Assembly: GCA_014529385.2 (NCBI GenBank)
Contig: CM043952.1
Coordinates: 65,954,370 to 66,018,369 of the forward strand
Source of the DNA: Adiantum capillus-veneris
Lineage: Eukaryota > Streptophyta > Polypodiopsida > Polypodiales > Pteridaceae
Reading direction: 5' to 3'
Length of the DNA: 64,000 bases
Shown here in pieces: positions 53,740 through 64,000 of this stretch. The notes under the pieces were generated by a model. That model was not told the DNA's origin. It did not search any database and saw only the letters and a list, made by a program, of their open reading frames with translations. The translations under genes were made by a program, and so were the position numbers. The first letter of the stretch is position 1. Each line of letters opens with the position of its first letter.

Positions 53740-53938
53740 ACTGGCCGGGAGTGACGAGGGAAAGCCAGTCCCGCCAAGTGCGCTATTTATTTTTTTTCAA
53801 GTGGGTGTATAAATTAAGAAACCAAACAAGAGGCAAAAAAGTAATAAAATCACGAGGCCTAACCCTATGAAAACCAATCTTTAGACAGGAACGCGTTAAT
53901 CTTTAAGCAACAAAGATCAACCAAGAATTTTTATACAA
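53740..53938 (-). promoter_or_regulatory. MRE11: MRE11 5' untranslated/promoter-proximal region (inferred)
   Basis: This is the region immediately upstream of the MRE11 ATG. I see no clear TATA box on the minus strand; a short GC-richer stretch (53741-53785) could be the 5' untranslated region. The transcription start cannot be placed from sequence alone. Confidence 0.4.
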
Positions 53939-53939
53939 T

Positions 53940-54020
53940 GGTATTTTGGGAATTTTTGAAATCTGAGAGGTATTTTGGGAATTTCCACAAATCAAAGTGG
54001 TATTTTGGTAATTTCCCTTT
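53940..54020 (+). repeat. Three-copy 29-30 bp tandem repeat
   Basis: Units begin GGTATTTTGGGAATTT at 53940 and 53969, and GGTATTTTGGTAATTT at 53999. They lie 200-280 bp upstream of the MRE11 ATG. Confidence 0.8.
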
Positions 54021-55130
54021 TTCTTACACTAGTTTCACCATTTTGAGCGAAGTACATCGCCACTGCTCAATATTGCTTTCTTTTGCACCCCCTCCATGCT
54101 CAAAATACAGTAGCACACCCAGCCTTGCCGCTCGCGAGGAAAGTTGGGAGGGAAAGAAGCAATTGTCCGACGTTCAGAGAGAGAGAGAAGTCGACTCTTC
54201 CTACCTTACAGCTGTGCTGGCTCCATATTTCATCAAGACTAACACAAACACACAAACGCCACACCACACAAATCAATCAAAGAAAAAGAAAATAAGGAAG
54301 AATAACGCCAAGGAGACCAATAGAGAAAAGGAAATCAACCTGTCAGGAGACAACAAACCAAAGCAGCAACGAAAGCTCCACAGTCGAGTGCAGCCACCAC
54401 TGAGGCGTCCAAAGAAGCGACCGTGTTGGCAGACGACAATGGTAAAGTGGATGCTGAAACCCGGCATAACCTGTGCACGTGCATTCTTTGTTCCTAACAT
54501 TCTTTCCTAGTTGGAGAAGGCAGATGAAGATAGGTAAGTGCAGCACAAGCACACCCACAACTAGCACTCCCTCATGATGTGCAAAAGGGCCAATGGAACA
54601 CCAAAAGCACACGGCAACACACATGGGCAACACCATACTGCAGCCAGGAGCAGCAAACACAAGCACGAGGAGGCAAAAGAGATGATACCAACCAAGCAGT
54701 AAATGCTGACGAGGCAAAGGTGGCACTAACAGTAAGTCGCGCGTAGTGGCAGCACAATCCAAGTGCGGGATGGGAAAAGGGTATAGCGACGAGAGCTAGA
54801 AATGGTTGGGCATAGGGCTGGAGGTAGCAAAAGTGGTGAGCATTACTAAATGTGAATAAGAAGAGGAAAGTAGAATGACCTTCCTATCACCCACCCATGG
54901 TAGATAGGTTATCCATCTCCCTCTTAGAGTAAGAGATCTTAAACTCAAGACTTTATAGAAAGAATTTTAAAATCTCTCAAGATTGTTCCTAGGATGCTAA
55001 GTGTGTGTGTGAAGAAGAAGAAGAAGAAGAAGAGACATCTATGGGAACAATCCAAGGAGTTGACGGCAAAGATCTATCAGACAAGTTTTGAACTCTAAAC
55101 CTCTTGCTCAAGAGGGAACTGGGATAACCA

Positions 55131-55185
<55 letters not shown>

Positions 55186-55506
55186 GCCAATATGGTACCA
55201 GGTCATGAACTCTTGAAGTCCTCAAAGGTGCAAAACATCGACATTCTGGAACAGTTCATTCCCCATTAATGACTGTACAGATCATAATACATTCTTGCAG
55301 ACCAGAAAGAAAAAAAACATACTCGAACATAATTTTTATTATCTTGGTGATACATAAAATCATAGCTGCTGCAAGTGCAAAGCGACCTTGACCATGATGA
55401 AGCTAGTACAAAATCTGAATTGAACAGGATAATTTACAACAAATGACAGCTTTTAGGGCAAGTTTAAGTGGAAAACTTTGATTTGAACTATTCTCAAATG
55501 TCAAGT
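54021..55506. other. MRE11 upstream flank without recognised genes
   Basis: No protein homology recognised. It contains a GAA microsatellite (about 55012-55033) and a CT tract (about 55136-55182). A plus-strand frame ending at 54510 is open but low-complexity and Lys-rich in its second half, and is unlikely to be real. Confidence 0.45.
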
Positions 55507-55717
55507 TAGGGAGGCGATTCAGTTGGACCTACAAATGAATCACCACTCAGGAGATCTATTGCTGGAGCACGACTCGCTGCTGAAGCGGCAAAATTGTTTT
55601 AAGGTTGCGACTGTGACTCCACCGGAGCAAGTAAAGCCAGCTAATTTGGAAAAGCTTACTTCTCAATCTGGTGCAATAGGTCCACATCTACCCTTGCTGC
55701 TTGAGGGTGCAGCGTGA
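55507..55717 (+). CDS. Candidate terminal exon of an unknown gene
   Basis: After AAGTTAG, which could be a splice acceptor, an open frame encodes EAIQLDLQMNHHSGDLLLEH, KRQNCFKVATVTPPEQVKPA and IGPHLPLLLEGAA, ending at TGA 55715-55717. Composition looks protein-like rather than LTR-like, and no element in this window matches it. I do not recognise the family. No upstream exon was found, so it may be chance. Confidence 0.25.
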
Positions 55718-56714
55718 GGTTGATGATGACCTCGTGACCTCCGACAAGCCAAGAATGGCGCAACAATGGCCGAGCAGTAGCTATAGAGAGTGGGTGAAGC
55801 TTGTAAGCAGCCACAAGCTTCGATGGGATTGAGACAGCGCTGATGTGCTGAATATGGAAGCCGAAATTGAAGGCGGGCTCTAATTATAAGGCTTTTAATT
55901 CACAGTGTCACAGAGAAGGCTAATCTCTCCCCTTCTCTCTTTCTCGTTCGTTCGCTCACGGAGGCTACTCGCCTCTCTCTCTCTCTCTCTCTTTCTCAAG
56001 GATCGTGTTGGTTTCGATAGCTGGGAATAGGCATGGTCGACAGCTCTGTGTTGGTATCCAAGCAGCAGGCCATTAAGTCGGGCAGGCCACGCTGAGCTCA
56101 AAAAGAATAACAGAGAGCTCTCTAGACCCACTCTTTGTCTCTCTCTCTCTTTGTGTCTCTGAGTCTCTCTCTCTCTCTCTCTCTCTCTGGCACGACAGGT
56201 TGGACGCAGTAAGAAATCCGATTTCTTTATAGAATGGTGTAAATTCCAATATCTTAGTCTATTCATGATCGAATTTTCATCATTGCCTTTACATGTTTCT
56301 GTCTCCAATGAAAAGTCTCTTTTTCATCATTCAAGTTTGTCTCTGTCATGAGTGTGTTGTATCTGCCTCATCCAATTAAAAAATGTGCAATTTTTTAAAA
56401 AATATTCCCCTTTTTCATTAGCGAAAAAAGGGGAGTCATCGCTATGGCATGACCCCTTTGGGCTAGGCCAAAAAGTTACAAAGAGAGCCATGCATCAAAC
56501 CCATGTAAATCCTTCCCATCTAAGGTAAACACACAAGCTTGTCGTTACAAAAGTGACTGCCCTTTTGTCGAAACGATCAACCACCACTTGGTTTAGAGCG
56601 ATTGAACTATTTTCAAACACTCCCCAAAGGCCGTGGGTTCAATTTGCGGGAAACCTCAGAGCGGGTGAGCACCGTAGCCAATCGATCACACACAACGGAG
56701 TAGGCGGAAGGGTA
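55718..56714. other. Upstream flank: CT tracts, hairpin and tRNA-like boxes
   Basis: CT-rich tracts lie at about 55970-55992 and 56160-56190. A hairpin CCCCTTTTT/AAAAAGGGG (56407-56433, 8-9 base loop) is visible. At 56588-56655 TGGTTTAGAGCG and, 49 bp later, GGGTTCAATTTGCGGG resemble internal A and B boxes of a tRNA-derived SINE, but no cloverleaf forms convincingly. The region ends at the left edge of the second duplication copy. Confidence 0.35.
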
Positions 56715-56934
56715 AATGTTCATCCTAAGCGATTTGTCCATAATGTAATGTGCAGCGGAAGGGATATATGGTGATAACTTAGAATGAGTGCTCAATGCAC
56801 ACACAAGGTTTTTTTGACTTTCATGAGAGATGTGCAATAGACTAGAGAGAGAAGAGAAAATGATATTGTGAGTGAAGGTTCTGTGAATGATAGAGAGAGA
56901 AAGAAGACTAACACCGGATGGGGTCCCAAAGCCC

Positions 56935-58121
56935 TGTCACGTGCACATCTAACCCTATGTGTACGTGGACAAGCTACTTCATGACATGGGTTCAGTTTAG
57001 TTCAATCAGCCTAGATTAGGAAGTGTTCTGGAAATTTTGTGAGTCTATTCGCAGACCGTGCATATCCGGACACTTAGAGTAGATGCATATCCTCTGGATG
57101 CACACAGCATGATAATCAGATTTCACTTAGAACCCATCCGGAGCATTTTTACAGTGCATAGACTTATTTTCCCTATTTTAGCCAATTTTCACTTATTATT
57201 TTTAAGTGACTTTGGTTGGGAACTAGGTAGGGCAATTTTAGCAAGCAAGTATAAAAGTAAAGCTAGTGCTAGCACTTTCTGGCAGAAGAGGCCGTAGGTA
57301 CCAGACATCCAACAGGCACCTTCTCAGCAAGACCCTCCCGGCATGTCAACCTAGCGTTTTTGCAACAGCAAGGCCTACCGCTTTTCACCCATCATCAGCC
57401 CTGGCGTTTTTGCATTGCAGATCAGCCCCGGCATTAGCTGACGCAGCAGATCCATAGAGTTTTTGCAGCAGCACGAAATTCAGCCCTAGCGTTTTTGGAT
57501 CAGCAGGACAAATCAGCGTTTTGCAGATTCTCCGCGACAAGACCACAAGTTGCACAAACGTTTTCAGTTTTCAGCAGTCAGACAACGCAGTACCCATCCC
57601 GAACCTCGCAGATCTCACCTTCATGCAGCAAATCCTCGCCGCACGGTCAGAACCATTGAAGTTTGCAGTTTCAGCCCGGAAAACGCAGATTTCAGCATCT
57701 ACGTTATCAGTGCGTCGTCGCCGGATCGTCGTCACCGACATAGAGGCATAATTCAGCAGATAAAGATTTGCAGATTTCAGCCCTTAGCGTTTTCAGATTT
57801 CAGCCCGTCTCGTCGTCATTGACATCGTCGGCAAGTCCATCGCATTGTAGAGATTGTGCAATTAGATAGTAGACCACTCTCGCCATAGAGAGTGGGGCCT
57901 TCGGAGGAGGGTTTTGACAACATTCTGGTGTCGTATTCTTCTCTCTCTATCTCTCAGTCTCATGCACCTTCATTCACAGTGTCATTCACTTTGTTTGTGA
58001 CATTTGCACTCTCTCACTAAAGGAACGGAAGGCTCTCCCTTCCGTAAGTAAAAGGAACCCTAGAGCACAGTTCGAAGCACTCATCTTGAGCAAAGTTCAA
58101 CATTCACATTCGTTGCTTAAA
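56935..58121 (+). repeat. DUP2: first family A LTR
   Basis: Equivalent of 24521-25707. It is followed by the degraded primer-binding site (58123-58134), the leader and the gag start (ATG 58608) up to 58673. Confidence 0.9.
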
Positions 58122-58673
58122 TTGCTATCATAGCTTTGGCAATGTTCTGTATCACTCAAGGAAAGAACCACAAGAGCCACAAATTTTTTTTTGCTTGTTG
58201 CAGTCGTACGTAACTCAAGTCCACTTGCGGGTGTCGATTCCTAATCGTGTTTTTGAAGAGTGACAAGAAACCCAAGAAAGAAGGGCTTGTCCAACCTCCC
58301 CTTGTTCCTTTTTTCACTCATTGAGAGCAAACCATGCACTTAGCGGCCGGCCAATCGACGTGAGGTGGGAAAAAGCAACCTTGGTGTGAGCGCAAGGCCG
58401 CCAAGGGGTGCGTCGGCGGAAAAGAGTAGAGCTCAGGTAAGAGAAGATCCTTCTCTAACACAGATTGCAAGCTACAAAAGAATCTCAAGACTCTCAAGAA
58501 CCCAAGAACCTCAAGACCTCAAGAACCTCAAGAACTCAAGAACCCAAGCAACAGGACCCAGAAGAACCCAAGTTCCTTGTGAACTTAAGAATCCACGACT
58601 TCAGTGTATGGTCATTACCCGAATCGGAATGGATACTTCTCGTGGAAGTGATGAGCATGGCAGTGGCGAAGAA

Positions 58674-59842
58674 GACAAGCTGCTTCATGACATGGGTTCA
58701 GTTCAATTCAGTCAACCTAGATTAGGAAGTGTTCTAGCACTTTGGTGAGTCTGTTCGCAAATCGTGCATGTCCAGACACTTCTGAGTAGATGCATATCCT
58801 CTGGTTGCACACAGCATGATCATCAGATTTCACTCAGAACCCATCAGGAGCATTTTACAGTGCATAAACCTATTTTCCCTATTTTAGCCAATTTTCGCTT
58901 ATTATTTTTAAGTGACTTTTGTTGGGAACTAGGTAGGGCAATTTAAGCAAGCAAGTATATATGTGAAGCTAGCACTAGCACTTTCTGGGAGAAGAGGCAA
59001 CAGGGACCAGACATCCAACAGGCACCTTCTCAGCAAGATCCCCCCCCCGGCATGTCAACCTAGCGTTTTTGCAACAGTAAGGACTAGCGTTTTTCAGCCA
59101 TCATCAGTCCTAGCATTTTTCCATTGCAGATCAGCCCCGGCATTAGCAGACACAGCAGATCCATAGAGTTTTTGCAGCAAAAGGAAATTCAGCCCTAGCG
59201 TTTTTGGATCAGCAGGACAAATCAGCGTTTTGCAGATTCTCCGCGACAAGACCACCAGTTGCACCAGCGTTTTCAGTTTTCAGCAGTCAGACATAGCAGT
59301 ACAAGTCCCAAACCTCGCAGATCTCACCTTCCTGCAGCAGATCCTCGTCGCACAGTCAGATCCATCGAAGTTTGCAGTTTCAGCCCGGAAAACGCAGATT
59401 TCAGCAGCTGCGTTTTCAGTGTGTCGTCATCGCACCGTCGTCACCGACAAAGAGTCAGAATTCAACACATAAAGATTTGCACATTTCAGCCCTTGGCATT
59501 TTCAGATTTCAGCCCGTGTCCTCGTCCTCATCGTCATCGACATCGTCCACAAGTCCATCGCATTGTAGAGATTGTGTAGTCAATAGTAGACCGCTCTCGC
59601 CATAGAGAGTGGGGCCTTCGGAGGAGGGTTTTGACAACATTCTGGTGTCGTATTCTTCTCTCGCTATCTCTCAGTCTCAAGCACCTTCATTCACAGTGTC
59701 ATTCACTTTGTTTGTGATCATTTGCACTCTCTCACTGGAGGAACGGAAGGCTCTCCCTTCCGTAAGTAAAAGGAACCCTTGAGCACAATTCGGAGCACTC
59801 ATCTTGAGCAAAGTTCAGCATTCACATCCGCTGCACCTTACA
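58674..59842 (+). repeat. DUP2: second family A LTR
   Basis: Equivalent of 26260-27428. It is followed by an intact primer-binding site (59844-59855), the leader and the gag start (ATG 60312) up to 60376. Confidence 0.9.
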
Positions 59843-60376
59843 TTGGTATCAGAGCTTTGCCAGTGTTCTGTGTCACTCAAGGAAAGAACCACGAGAACCA
59901 CATAATTTTTTTTGCTTGTTGCGGTCGCACGTAACCCAAGTCCACTTGGACGTGTCGATTCCTAATCGTGTTTTTAAAGAGTGATAAGAAACCCAAGAAA
60001 GAAAGGCTTGTCCAGCTTCCCCTTGTTCCTTTTTCACTCATTGAGAGCGGACCAAGCATTTAGCGGCCGGCCAATCGATGTGAGGTGGGAAAAAGCAACC
60101 TTGGTGTAAGCGCAAGGCCGCCAAGGGGTGCACCCGCGGAAAAGAGTAGAGCTCAAGTAAGAAAAGATCCTTCTCTAACACAGAATGCAAGCTACAGAAC
60201 AACCTCAAGACCCTCAAGAACCCAAGAACCTCAAGAACTCAAGAACCCAAGACCCAAGACCCACAAGAACCCAAGTTCCTCGTGAAGTTAAGAACCCACG
60301 ACTTCAGTATATGGTCATTACCCAAAGCGGAATGGATACTTCGCATGGAGGTGATGAGCATGGCAATGGTGAAGAA

Positions 60377-61398
60377 GACAAGCTACTTCATGACATGGGT
60401 TCAGTTCAGTTCAGCCAGCCTAGATTAGGAAGTGTTCTGCACTTTTGTGACACTGTTCGCAGACCGTGCATGTCTAGACACTTAGAGTAGATGCATATCC
60501 TCTGGTTGCACACAGCATGATCATCATATTTCACTCAGAACCCATCAGGAGCATTTTTACAGTGCATAGACCTATTTTCCTTATTTTAGCCGATTCACAC
60601 TCATTATTTTTAAGTGACTTTTGTTGGGAACTAGGTAGGGCAATTTTAGCAAGCAAGTATATATATAAAGCTAGCGCTAGCACTTTCTGGCAGAAGAGGC
60701 AGCACGGACCAGACATCCAACAGGCACCTTCTCAGCAAGACACCCCCCCCCCCGGGCATGTCAACCTAGCGTTTTTGCAACAACAAGGCCTAGCGTTTCT
60801 TAGCCATCATCAGTCCTAGCGTTTTTGCATTGCAGATCAGCCCCGGCATTAGCGGACGAAGCAGATCCATAGAGTTTTTGCAGCAACACGAAATTCAGCC
60901 CTAGAGTTTTTGGATCAGCAAGACAAATCAGCGTTTTGCAGATTCTCCGCGACAAGACCACAAGTTGCACCAGAGTTTTCAGTTTTCAGCAGTCAGACAA
61001 CCGGTACAAGTCCCGAACCTCGCAGATCTCACCTTCCCGCAGCAGATCCTCCACGCACAGTCAGATCCATCCAAGTTTGCAGTTTCAGCCCGGAAAACGC
61101 AGATTTCAGCATCTATGTTTTCAGTGCGTCATCGTCGCATCGCCGTCACCGATATAGAGTCAAAATTCAACAGATAAAGATTTGCAGATTTCAGCCCTTA
61201 GCGTTTTCAGATTTCAGCCCGTCTCGTCGTCGTCCTCATCGTCGTTGACATCGTCGGCAAGTCCATCGCATTGTAGAGATTGTGCAATCAATAGTAGACC
61301 GCTCTCGCCATAGAAAGTGGGGCCTTCGGACAAGGGTTTTGACAACATTCTGGTGTCGTATTCTTCTCTCTCTATCTCTCAATCTCATGCACCTTCAT
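60377..61398 (+). repeat. DUP2: third family A LTR, truncated
   Basis: Equivalent of 27963-28984. The last 152 bp present in copy 1 are missing. The break falls at CATGCACCTTCAT, where the new sequence repeats GCACCT. Confidence 0.9.
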
Positions 61399-61559
61399 GC
61401 ACCTCCCCCGGATTGCGCACAGCTTCTACCTTGTGACACTCCTTTGCAAAGTGACCTGTTATGCGACATTTGTAGCAGGCATTTGGAAACGAGGCAATGC
61501 CAATGCTTGTCGAAAGGCTCCAAACTTGTCGCAAAGAATCTAATACTTACTTTTAGATT
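61399..61559 (-). pseudogene. Gag zinc-knuckle fragment
   Basis: Minus strand encodes IASFPNACYKCRITGHFAKE followed by CHKVEAVRNPG, containing CYKCRITGHFAKEC (CX2CX4HX4C). It differs from the knuckles of families A, B and C. It is cut on the left by the duplication boundary and borders the C2 LTR on the right. Confidence 0.65.
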
Positions 61560-62112
61560 TGATGGAATATAACTATGAAAGGAGAGAGTTTTCCTTAAGA
61601 GAAAGATATCAAGGAGATTATAGGTTGTGCAGATTTCTTTACACAATTACACATAAAAAACACTACAATCATGCACATACTTCAAAGAGAATGCCCAATT
61701 AAGATTGAAAACTCGATGAGGACCAGACTTGCTTGGAGTCGGTCCCCCGTCCAAAAGGACTTGTATTATAATCCTCTCAAAAGAGAGCTTTGTTACAATA
61801 CATGTGTGTGCTCTTGCAAAGCTTTTCTTGAATCGAGATGGTGTTCTTCAAGATTCCATGGTATAACCCTCGTTTCCAAAACCCTAAACACCCCAGCGGG
61901 GAGAAAGGAACTACAAGAGAAGAGGAACATGAGGGTGAAAAGAAGTACTTTTCAAGCAAGAGAATTGATACTCCATATAAGCTTTCTCATGGGCAAGCTC
62001 TTAGCATAGCTTTGTAATAGAATAGTAGAGATGAAAAAGAAGAAACTTTCTTTTGATTGGATTTGCATCCATAGCCAAGAGCTTGAGCATAGAGTCCATC
62101 TCTAGAGCTCCC

Positions 62113-62155
<43 letters not shown>

Positions 62156-63196
62156 CTTTGCCAACTTGGGCACTTGAGAGAGTGTGAGAGAGGAGCAAGA
62201 GAGAAAAATCCAACGAGCCACTCCTTATATGCTTTGTGCAAGTGTGCAACTAGTCTTCGAATGCATACAACTTGACCAATGAAGTGGGAGTCCCTCATAA
62301 TGCAACTCAAGCTTATCTTGCACTTGTCCTAGACTCCTAGCTTACCTTGCATGAAGAACTCCCCCCCCCCCCCCCCCTTTGGACTCTTCTTGGCAAGTAG
62401 AGACACCACACACACTTGTTAAGTTGACACAAAGCAAGTGTGTGCTACTTTGGACATGTGGCCTAGCCATCCTTGGTAAACAAAGACTAGAGTCAACTTC
62501 CTAAACGAGGACGGGCTTATCTTAACCATATTCTTTAACTTTTCCCTTTCATTTATTTAAAAACCATAAACTTACCCTTTTATTTATTAGCTTGGATGCA
62601 AGACCTTTGCACAAACTTTGGAGTCTTATGAAAGCTAATTTGGGGCTACAGTCTGCGTGCTAATTTAGGACCTACTCAATTAGGATTAACTTTGGTTAAA
62701 AAAACTCACCCTTTTAGCTTTAAACTTTCACCTCCTATTCAAAAGCGTAGCAAAGTGCTTTGGAGGTGCTGCCAAGCTACTTTCCAAAACCGGCTAAATT
62801 TAAACAATTTGTGGCAAGTTAGAATTTCACCCTAAGGCTTCCCAGACTTCATACTTGCAGTTTAAAGAGTTATTCTAATGACTTGAGCATAGCACATTCA
62901 CTTTCTATTTTTAGACTCCTATAATTGCTCATGGTCATTTTGTTTGTCATGTACCTTTGATCAACGCTACTCGGGACACATTTATTCTCCCTTGATATGT
63001 AGTAGCGACTAAGATAAGTATTTAGCAATTACCCTTGCTCTTTTATGGAATTTTACCCTTTTGGTCCCACACCTTGGCCGGTTGGTCCATCAACATTCAA
63101 TCAATTGCACTTGTTCCTTTTTATTTAACATAGACTTAAGTGGCCAAATTAAGATGCAGAATACTTTTAGGAGGTTAGAAATTAATATTTGTGACA
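61560..63196 (-). repeat. Family C LTR (C2 3' LTR)
   Basis: On the minus strand it starts TGTCACAAATATTAATTTC (63196) after a purine-rich AAGGAAGAGGTAA. It shares with the C1 LTR the segments around GGACTTGTATTATAATC and TTTGATTGGATTTGCATCCA. It contains a GA tract (62114-62150) and a C18 run (about 62360). The lower end at 61560 is approximate (TGATGGAATA versus TGTAATGGAATT in C1). Confidence 0.7.
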
Positions 63197-63569
63197 TTAC
63201 CTCTTCCTTGAAATCATCGTCGTCCTCGACTACGGGGTAGGAGAAATAATATCATTTCTAGTCATGCTGCTTTGGGTAGAGGATTCCTTTTTACCGGTCG
63301 ACATTCTTCCATAGTGGTGGCTAACTCCACTTGCTTCTTGGAAGACTTAGTTGTTGCAAGCATGTGTTTACTTAGCTCTAATCATCTTTCATAGTAGATT
63401 GGCAAGGTCTACTAGATGATTGGAGAGACTACGTTCCCGCAATCTTAATTTATGGTATGCATACACTTAAAAGTTACGAACATCTTAAAGAAATCTTAGA
63501 GTCAAAACAAGAAAAAAATCTTTATAAGCTATACTTGTTCATACCTGATCCTTACCTTTGACAAGAGAC

Positions 63570-63871
63570 ATTGTAAGTATTTACAAGGTTTATCTTATCC
63601 TTCAACTAAATGTCTTGCATCCACCGTGCATCTTCAAAAGGATATTTCTTAAATTTGACAAGATATCGTTGGATAGTCTTACCACTTCTTAAAACCTTGT
63701 CTTCATGTCGTAGGATGCTCTCTGGCTGCAAAATCTCTTCTTGACCCTCAAACTCAAGTGGTTCTTCAATTACTGGTTCTTTGGGTGGTTTTTCCTTATA
63801 AGGTTTCAAGAGGTTCAAATGAAAATCATTATGAATGAGCCAGGTACTTGGTAACCTTAACTTATAAGATG
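63570..63871 (-). pseudogene. C2 integrase C-terminus and chromodomain
   Basis: Minus strand encodes NTSYKLRLPSTWLIHNDFHL, NLLKPYKEKPPKEPVIEEPL and SILRHEDKVLRSGKTIQRYL followed by VKFKKYPFEDARWMQDI, a close relative of the C1 C-terminus. An in-frame TAG at 63608-63606 interrupts the last residues, which continue to about 63570. About 370 bp of 3' untranslated sequence (63569-63197) leads to the C2 LTR. Upstream pol is displaced by the LTR starting at 63872. Confidence 0.85.
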
Positions 63872-64000
63872 TGTTGGAATTAGGGTTGTAGGGAAACACA
63901 CACAGCTTGGAGAAGATGAAAAAACTCAAGGCACACAACAGAGAGTATATTGCTTAGTGCACAATGGAAAGATAACTTAGCCCTAGAATGATGGGCATAT
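63872..64000 (+). repeat. Start of another LTR, cut by window edge
   Basis: The C2 integrase frame is interrupted exactly at TGTTGGAATTAGGGTTGTAG, a typical plant LTR start (TGTTGG). Candidate left target duplication: AAGATG before it. The element extends beyond the window. Confidence 0.5.

Larger units (their letters stand above)
56715..61398 (+). repeat. Duplication copy 2 (DUP2), 4,684 bp
   Basis: Same sequence as 24301-28984, offset 32,414 bp, same orientation. It carries the left 220 bp of the family E remnant and its AGCCC (56930-56934), then the A2 array, but stops inside the third LTR at 61398. It therefore lacks the right AGCCC and is the derived copy. It lies upstream of MRE11 exon 1, whereas copy 1 is in intron 1. 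Confidence 0.95.

Noticed and set aside
53938-54510. 190-codon plus-strand open frame upstream of MRE11
   Set aside because: It starts in a tandem repeat, and its second half is Lys/Asn/Thr-rich low-complexity sequence with no recognisable family. It is probably a chance frame.
1-64000. Many other open frames of 60-150 codons on both strands
   Set aside because: They overlap LTRs, microsatellites or the recognised gag/pol/MRE11 frames in other phases, and their translations are low-complexity (Ser/Leu, Arg/Glu runs) or match nothing. They are left out as frame shadows.

Overview
This window is nuclear DNA of a land plant, probably a vascular plant with a large, repeat-rich genome. The evidence is a plant-like MRE11 gene with GT-AG introns, Ty3-type retrotransposons with C-terminal chromodomains, and primer-binding sites matching the 3' end of initiator-Met tRNA (TGGTATCAGAGC). 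A fern is my guess, but nothing here proves it.

The only host gene I recognise with confidence is MRE11, the DNA double-strand-break repair nuclease, on the minus strand. Exon 1 (53739-53599) carries the start codon. Exons 2, 3 and 4 (22120-21963, 21802-21712, 21612-21493) follow after a 31,478-bp intron 1. Introns 2 and 3 are only 160 and 99 bp. The reading frame is continuous across all four exons and gives the first 170 residues of the phosphoesterase domain. Intron 4 runs from 21492 off the left edge. Positions 1-21492 are therefore intron 4, 22121-53598 are intron 1, and 53740-64000 is the upstream flank.

Almost everything else is nested, broken retrotransposons, named here as local families. 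Family A has LTRs of about 1.1-1.2 kb that start TGTCACGTG and end near CACCTTACA, and a gag starting MVITRSGM. Family B is a chromovirus with LTRs starting TGTCACAAAC. Family C is a chromovirus with LTRs of about 1.6 kb. Family D is a small non-autonomous element with LTRs of about 285 bp. Family E is known mainly from LTR remnants. Left to right: 1-4933 B1 (interrupted near 2334); 4934-6857 A1; 6858-7683 an inverted family A tail; 7684-14625 C1 on the minus strand; 14626-20136 B2; 20137-20899 a LINE tail; 21493-22120 MRE11 exons 2-4; 22718-22995 an integrase remnant; 24301-28984 the first copy of a 4,684-bp duplication, which holds most of a tandem family A array (24521-29136, TSD AGCCC); 30277-32126 a family D LTR split by B3 (TSD TAGTA); 33480-35583 B4 containing a Mutator-like MITE (TSD GTGGTGGAT); 35584-43689 a family A gag-pol remnant joined to an LTR that is split by A3 (TSD CAAGG); 43930-50112 E and A remnants; 50113-52831 a tandem family D array; 53599-53739 MRE11 exon 1; 53740-56714 MRE11 5' flank; 56715-61398 the second copy of the duplication; 61399-64000 family C remnants and the start of another LTR.

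No element has a fully open gag-pol. C1 is closest: one frame from 9962 to 7857 with three stop codons and an intact integrase triad. The most notable observations are the MRE11 gene split by a retrotransposon-packed intron, the near-identical duplication bracketing its first exon, the tandem LTR-leader arrays, the conserved hairpins in family A LTRs, and a His/Asp-rich region after the family A protease. Boundaries were read by eye. Where an end is approximate, the entry says so.
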